Below are positions 29,905 through 32,027 of a stretch of DNA of 32,027 nucleotides, piece after piece. The stretch comes from Anaerotruncus sp. G3(2012) (lineage in GTDB: Bacteria; Bacillota; Clostridia; Oscillospirales; Ruminococcaceae), in NCBI RefSeq assembly GCF_000403395.2, contig NZ_KE159678.1, positions 10,741-42,767 of the forward strand, read 5' to 3'. The stretch's first letter is position 1. Every line of letters begins with the position of its first letter. Under the pieces are notes generated by a model. The model was not told where the DNA came from. It was given only the letters and a program-made list of their open reading frames with translations, and did not search any database. The position numbers were made by a program, and so were the translations under genes.

Positions 29905-31806
29905 ATGAATCAACAGAAGAAAATGGTTATTACAGCGATGCTGGCGGCGCTTGGAATGCTTGCGGGATGCAGCCAGAGTGCATCATCTGCCGCCGCTTCG
30001 GCGGGAACATCCGATGGAGTGGTGCAGATTACCCTGAATGGGGGAACGGCTTCAGTCGCCGGGACAGGCGCGTCGGTAAATGGCGCGGATGTCACGATTA
30101 CCAAAGCGGGAACCTACCGGATCGCCGGTGCACTCGATGATGGGCAGATTCTGGTTGACGCAGGCAAACAGGATGCGGTGACGCTGGTGCTGGACGGGGT
30201 AACGATCTCCTGTTCGGACAGCGCAGGCATCTACGCGAAACAGGCGGGAAACACGACCCTTCTGCTGGCGGATGGCAGCTCCAACGTTATCTCGGATGGC
30301 GCGGAATATCAATTCCCGGATGGCGGGGACGAACCTGATGCGGCAGTATTTGCCAAAGATGATCTGACAATTACCGGGACGGGAACACTGACTGTTACAG
30401 GAAACTATCACAATGGGATCGGCAGCAAGGACAACCTGTTGGTTGAGAGCGGAACCTTAACCGTCACCGCGGCGAACGATGGCCTGCGAGGGCGGGACTC
30501 GGTGACCATCTCAGATGGAACATTCGCGATTGACGCAGAGGGGGACGGGATCAAATCGAACAACGATGAGGACACACAGAAAGGATGGATTCTTCTGTCG
30601 GGAGGGAGCTACCAGATCTCCGCAGGCAATGACGGAATACAGGCAGAAACCGTACTGACCGTTACGGGGGGATCCTATGAGATTGTTACCGGGGGCGGCA
30701 GTGAGAATGCACCGGAACGTGTGGAGCAGGGATTTGGCGGCGGGTTCGGAGGGAAGCAGCCCAAACGTGAAGCGGGCGCGACACCACCCGATGGCCAGAC
30801 GCCAGGAGAAGCTCGGCCAGGCAGTGTGCCGCCTAACCGACAGGATGCTGAAGCCGTACAGACAGCTTCTGTCCAGTTTGCAGCGGATACAGAAGCGGCA
30901 CAGCCGACCAGTTCCACGACTGATTCTGAGAGCCAGAAGGGAATGAAGGCGGGAACCCTGCTCACAGTGAGCGGCGGGACATTTTCAATCGACAGTGTGG
31001 ACGATGCACTCCACTCCAACGGCAATCTGACCATATCAGGAGGGGACTTTTGTATCTCAACCGGTGACGATGGAGCCCATGCGGACGGTGCATTGGCAAT
31101 CGAAGCGGGAGACATCCGGATCGAGCGTTCCTATGAGGGATTGGAGGGAACAACGGTCGAAATCAGTGGAGGAGAGATCGTCTTAACCGCATCGGACGAC
31201 GGAGTTAACGCGGCGGGAGGCAGTGACGAAAACCTTGGTCCGGACCGCTTGACCAGCCAGAACAACTACTTTATCCGGGTGACCGGCGGGATGTTGACTG
31301 TAGACGCGGATGGAGATGGGCTAGACTCCAACGGTGGCCTCTATCTGGAAGGAGGGACGGTCCTCGTGAATGGTCCAACCAGCGGCGGGGACAGTGCGCT
31401 TGACTACGATGGAAGCTGCGAGATCAGTGGGGGACTCTTGATGGCTGCGGGCAGCGCAGGGATGATGCAGGTGCCATCCGACGGGATACAGCCGCGGTTG
31501 GCAGTCTGGTTTGACGGGGTACAGCCCGCCGGAACCCAGATTGAGCTGGCTGACGATGTAAACCAGACCGTCCTGGATGTAACGCTTGAAAAGCCGTTCG
31601 AGGTGGTGATCCTGAGTGCTCCCGGTTTGGAGGTGGGGCAAACCTGCGCGCTTCTGGTCAATGGGGAAAAAGCCACTGATCTGACGCTGACAGAGACAGT
31701 GACCTCGATTTCGAGTGATGGTTCTGCTGCTCCTACCCAGATGAGGTTTGGCAGAATGGGTATGGGAGAGGACCGTGTAGAAGGCCGAGGGAAAGCCATG
31801 CAGTAG
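29905..31806 (+). CDS. Cthe_2159-like beta-helix lipoprotein
   Basis: A 633-residue surface lipoprotein with lipobox LAGC (Cys22) and a right-handed beta-helix of many short Gly/Asp-rich turns, matching the carbohydrate-binding domain-containing Cthe_2159 family (pfam14262). Repeating acidic turns include AANDGLRG, AEGDGIKSNN, AGNDGIQAE, TGDDGAHADG and ADGDGLDSNGG, which in the known structure bind calcium. Residues about 264-345 are a Pro/Gln/Ala-rich low-complexity insert splitting the helix into two parts, and the last about 30 residues are Met/Gly/Arg-rich. ATG 29905 has AGGGGGA upstream, 16 bp after the DUF4956 stop. It is the third gene of the VTC operon; role in binding a surface polymer is inference. 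Confidence 0.88.
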   Translation: MNQQKKMVITAMLAALGMLAGCSQSASSAAASAGTSDGVVQITLNGGTASVAGTGASVNGADVTITKAGTYRIAGALDDGQILVDAGKQDAVTLVLDGVTISCSDSAGIYAKQAGNTTLLLADGSSNVISDGAEYQFPDGGDEPDAAVFAKDDLTITGTGTLTVTGNYHNGIGSKDNLLVESGTLTVTAANDGLRGRDSVTISDGTFAIDAEGDGIKSNNDEDTQKGWILLSGGSYQISAGNDGIQAETVLTVTGGSYEIVTGGGSENAPERVEQGFGGGFGGKQPKREAGATPPDGQTPGEARPGSVPPNRQDAEAVQTASVQFAADTEAAQPTSSTTDSESQKGMKAGTLLTVSGGTFSIDSVDDALHSNGNLTISGGDFCISTGDDGAHADGALAIEAGDIRIERSYEGLEGTTVEISGGEIVLTASDDGVNAAGGSDENLGPDRLTSQNNYFIRVTGGMLTVDADGDGLDSNGGLYLEGGTVLVNGPTSGGDSALDYDGSCEISGGLLMAAGSAGMMQVPSDGIQPRLAVWFDGVQPAGTQIELADDVNQTVLDVTLEKPFEVVILSAPGLEVGQTCALLVNGEKATDLTLTETVTSISSDGSAAPTQMRFGRMGMGEDRVEGRGKAMQ

Positions 31807-31877
31807 TAGCTGGATTTCAATCTGCGTACTCCGTGAGAAGCACGACAAAACCAGATTTACAGATTTAAAAGCTGTAT
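31807..31877. other. Spacer between lipoprotein gene and IS5-type element
   Basis: No gene, and no strong terminator is seen for the VTC operon. The right-hand IS end should lie in this stretch, but without the partner repeat its border cannot be set. Confidence 0.4.
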
Positions 31878-32027
31878 TCATAAGCGTTTAAGCAAGGTAT
31901 GGAAATGAGAAATTTTGACGATAGTCTCAGCAGATGAGACGGATATCTCATAATCTTTACTGAGACGTCTGGAATGATTGAGCCAGGAGAGGGTGCGTTC
32001 AACTATCCAGCGCCAAGGGAGTCTTTC
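31878..32027 (-). CDS. IS5-type transposase, C-terminal part (cut by window edge)
   Basis: The last 49 codons of a transposase that continues beyond the right edge. [20 protein letters not shown] is the C-terminal DDE-region motif of IS5-family (Transposase_11/DDE_Tnp_1) proteins; the Glu in VERT is probably the third catalytic acid. The rest ends in [15 protein letters not shown] and a TGA at 31878-31880. It is convergent with the VTC operon. Whether the gene is intact cannot be told. Confidence 0.8.
   Translation of the reverse strand, partial: ERLPWRWIVERTLSWLNHSRRLSKDYEISVSSAETIVKISHFHTLLKRL

Overview
The window looks like a chromosomal segment from an anaerobic, probably spore-forming member of the Clostridia, most likely the Oscillospirales/Ruminococcaceae group. 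Reasons: moderately high GC coding sequence combined with very canonical SigA promoters (TTGACA-17-TATAAT, often with an extended -10 TG), AGGAGG-type ribosome sites, FMN and SAM riboswitches of Firmicute type, a fermentative L-lactate dehydrogenase, a ferredoxin-fused siroheme protein, a FeoB-associated-type small membrane protein and a spore-coat-like small protein. This assignment is inference; no rRNA is present. Both window ends fall inside different transposase genes (IS3-type OrfA at the left, IS5-type at the right).

Layout. 1-734: IS3-type fragment (minus), a gene-free stretch, then promoter, FMN riboswitch and terminator ahead of ribU. 1293-5350: a SAM (S-box) riboswitch heads an unusual run of secreted amidase, DUF4241 protein and metK. 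5371-10255: small membrane protein, recD2, comF, an MreB/Mbl-type actin and a 60-residue coat-like protein; two small genes here have their Shine-Dalgarno buried in a terminator-like hairpin. 10344-13928: DEAD-box helicase, then an AGCS sodium symporter and a nitroreductase. 13929-14611: a gene-free, hairpin-rich element with a 22-nt direct repeat. 14612-17763: ldh, a siroheme/4Fe-4S reductase-like protein, GNAT (minus) and acyl-CoA thioesterase. 17795-19373: four small minus-strand genes, including two diverged 60-residue paralogues. 19596-21477 (minus): tRNA-Asp, tRNA-Gly, NUDIX hydrolase and mutY. 21637-26355: an operon of hybrid sensor kinase, solute-binding lipoprotein and AEC permease, with no ABC permeases. 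26324-31806: an OmpR-type two-component system divergent from a VTC-domain polymerase, DUF4956 membrane protein and Cthe_2159-like lipoprotein.

How the genes work together. The two most system-like blocks are on the right. In the first, a membrane hybrid kinase, an exported binding protein and a secondary transporter sit in one transcription unit, which suggests ligand sensing through a binding protein coupled to uptake or efflux of a small molecule. In the second, a two-component system faces a three-gene cassette that pairs a polyphosphate-polymerase-fold cytoplasmic enzyme with a membrane partner and a surface beta-helical, Asp-rich lipoprotein; the intergenic region carries a perfect 13-bp inverted repeat and repeated CTGAAAAT-like motifs. 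The product and export route of this cassette cannot be read from sequence, and it is the best candidate for an incompletely described system.

Elsewhere the content is housekeeping: methionine/SAM metabolism, riboflavin uptake, recombination and base-excision repair, RNA helicase, cell shape and fermentation. Domain calls are from motif recognition by eye; no database search was possible.
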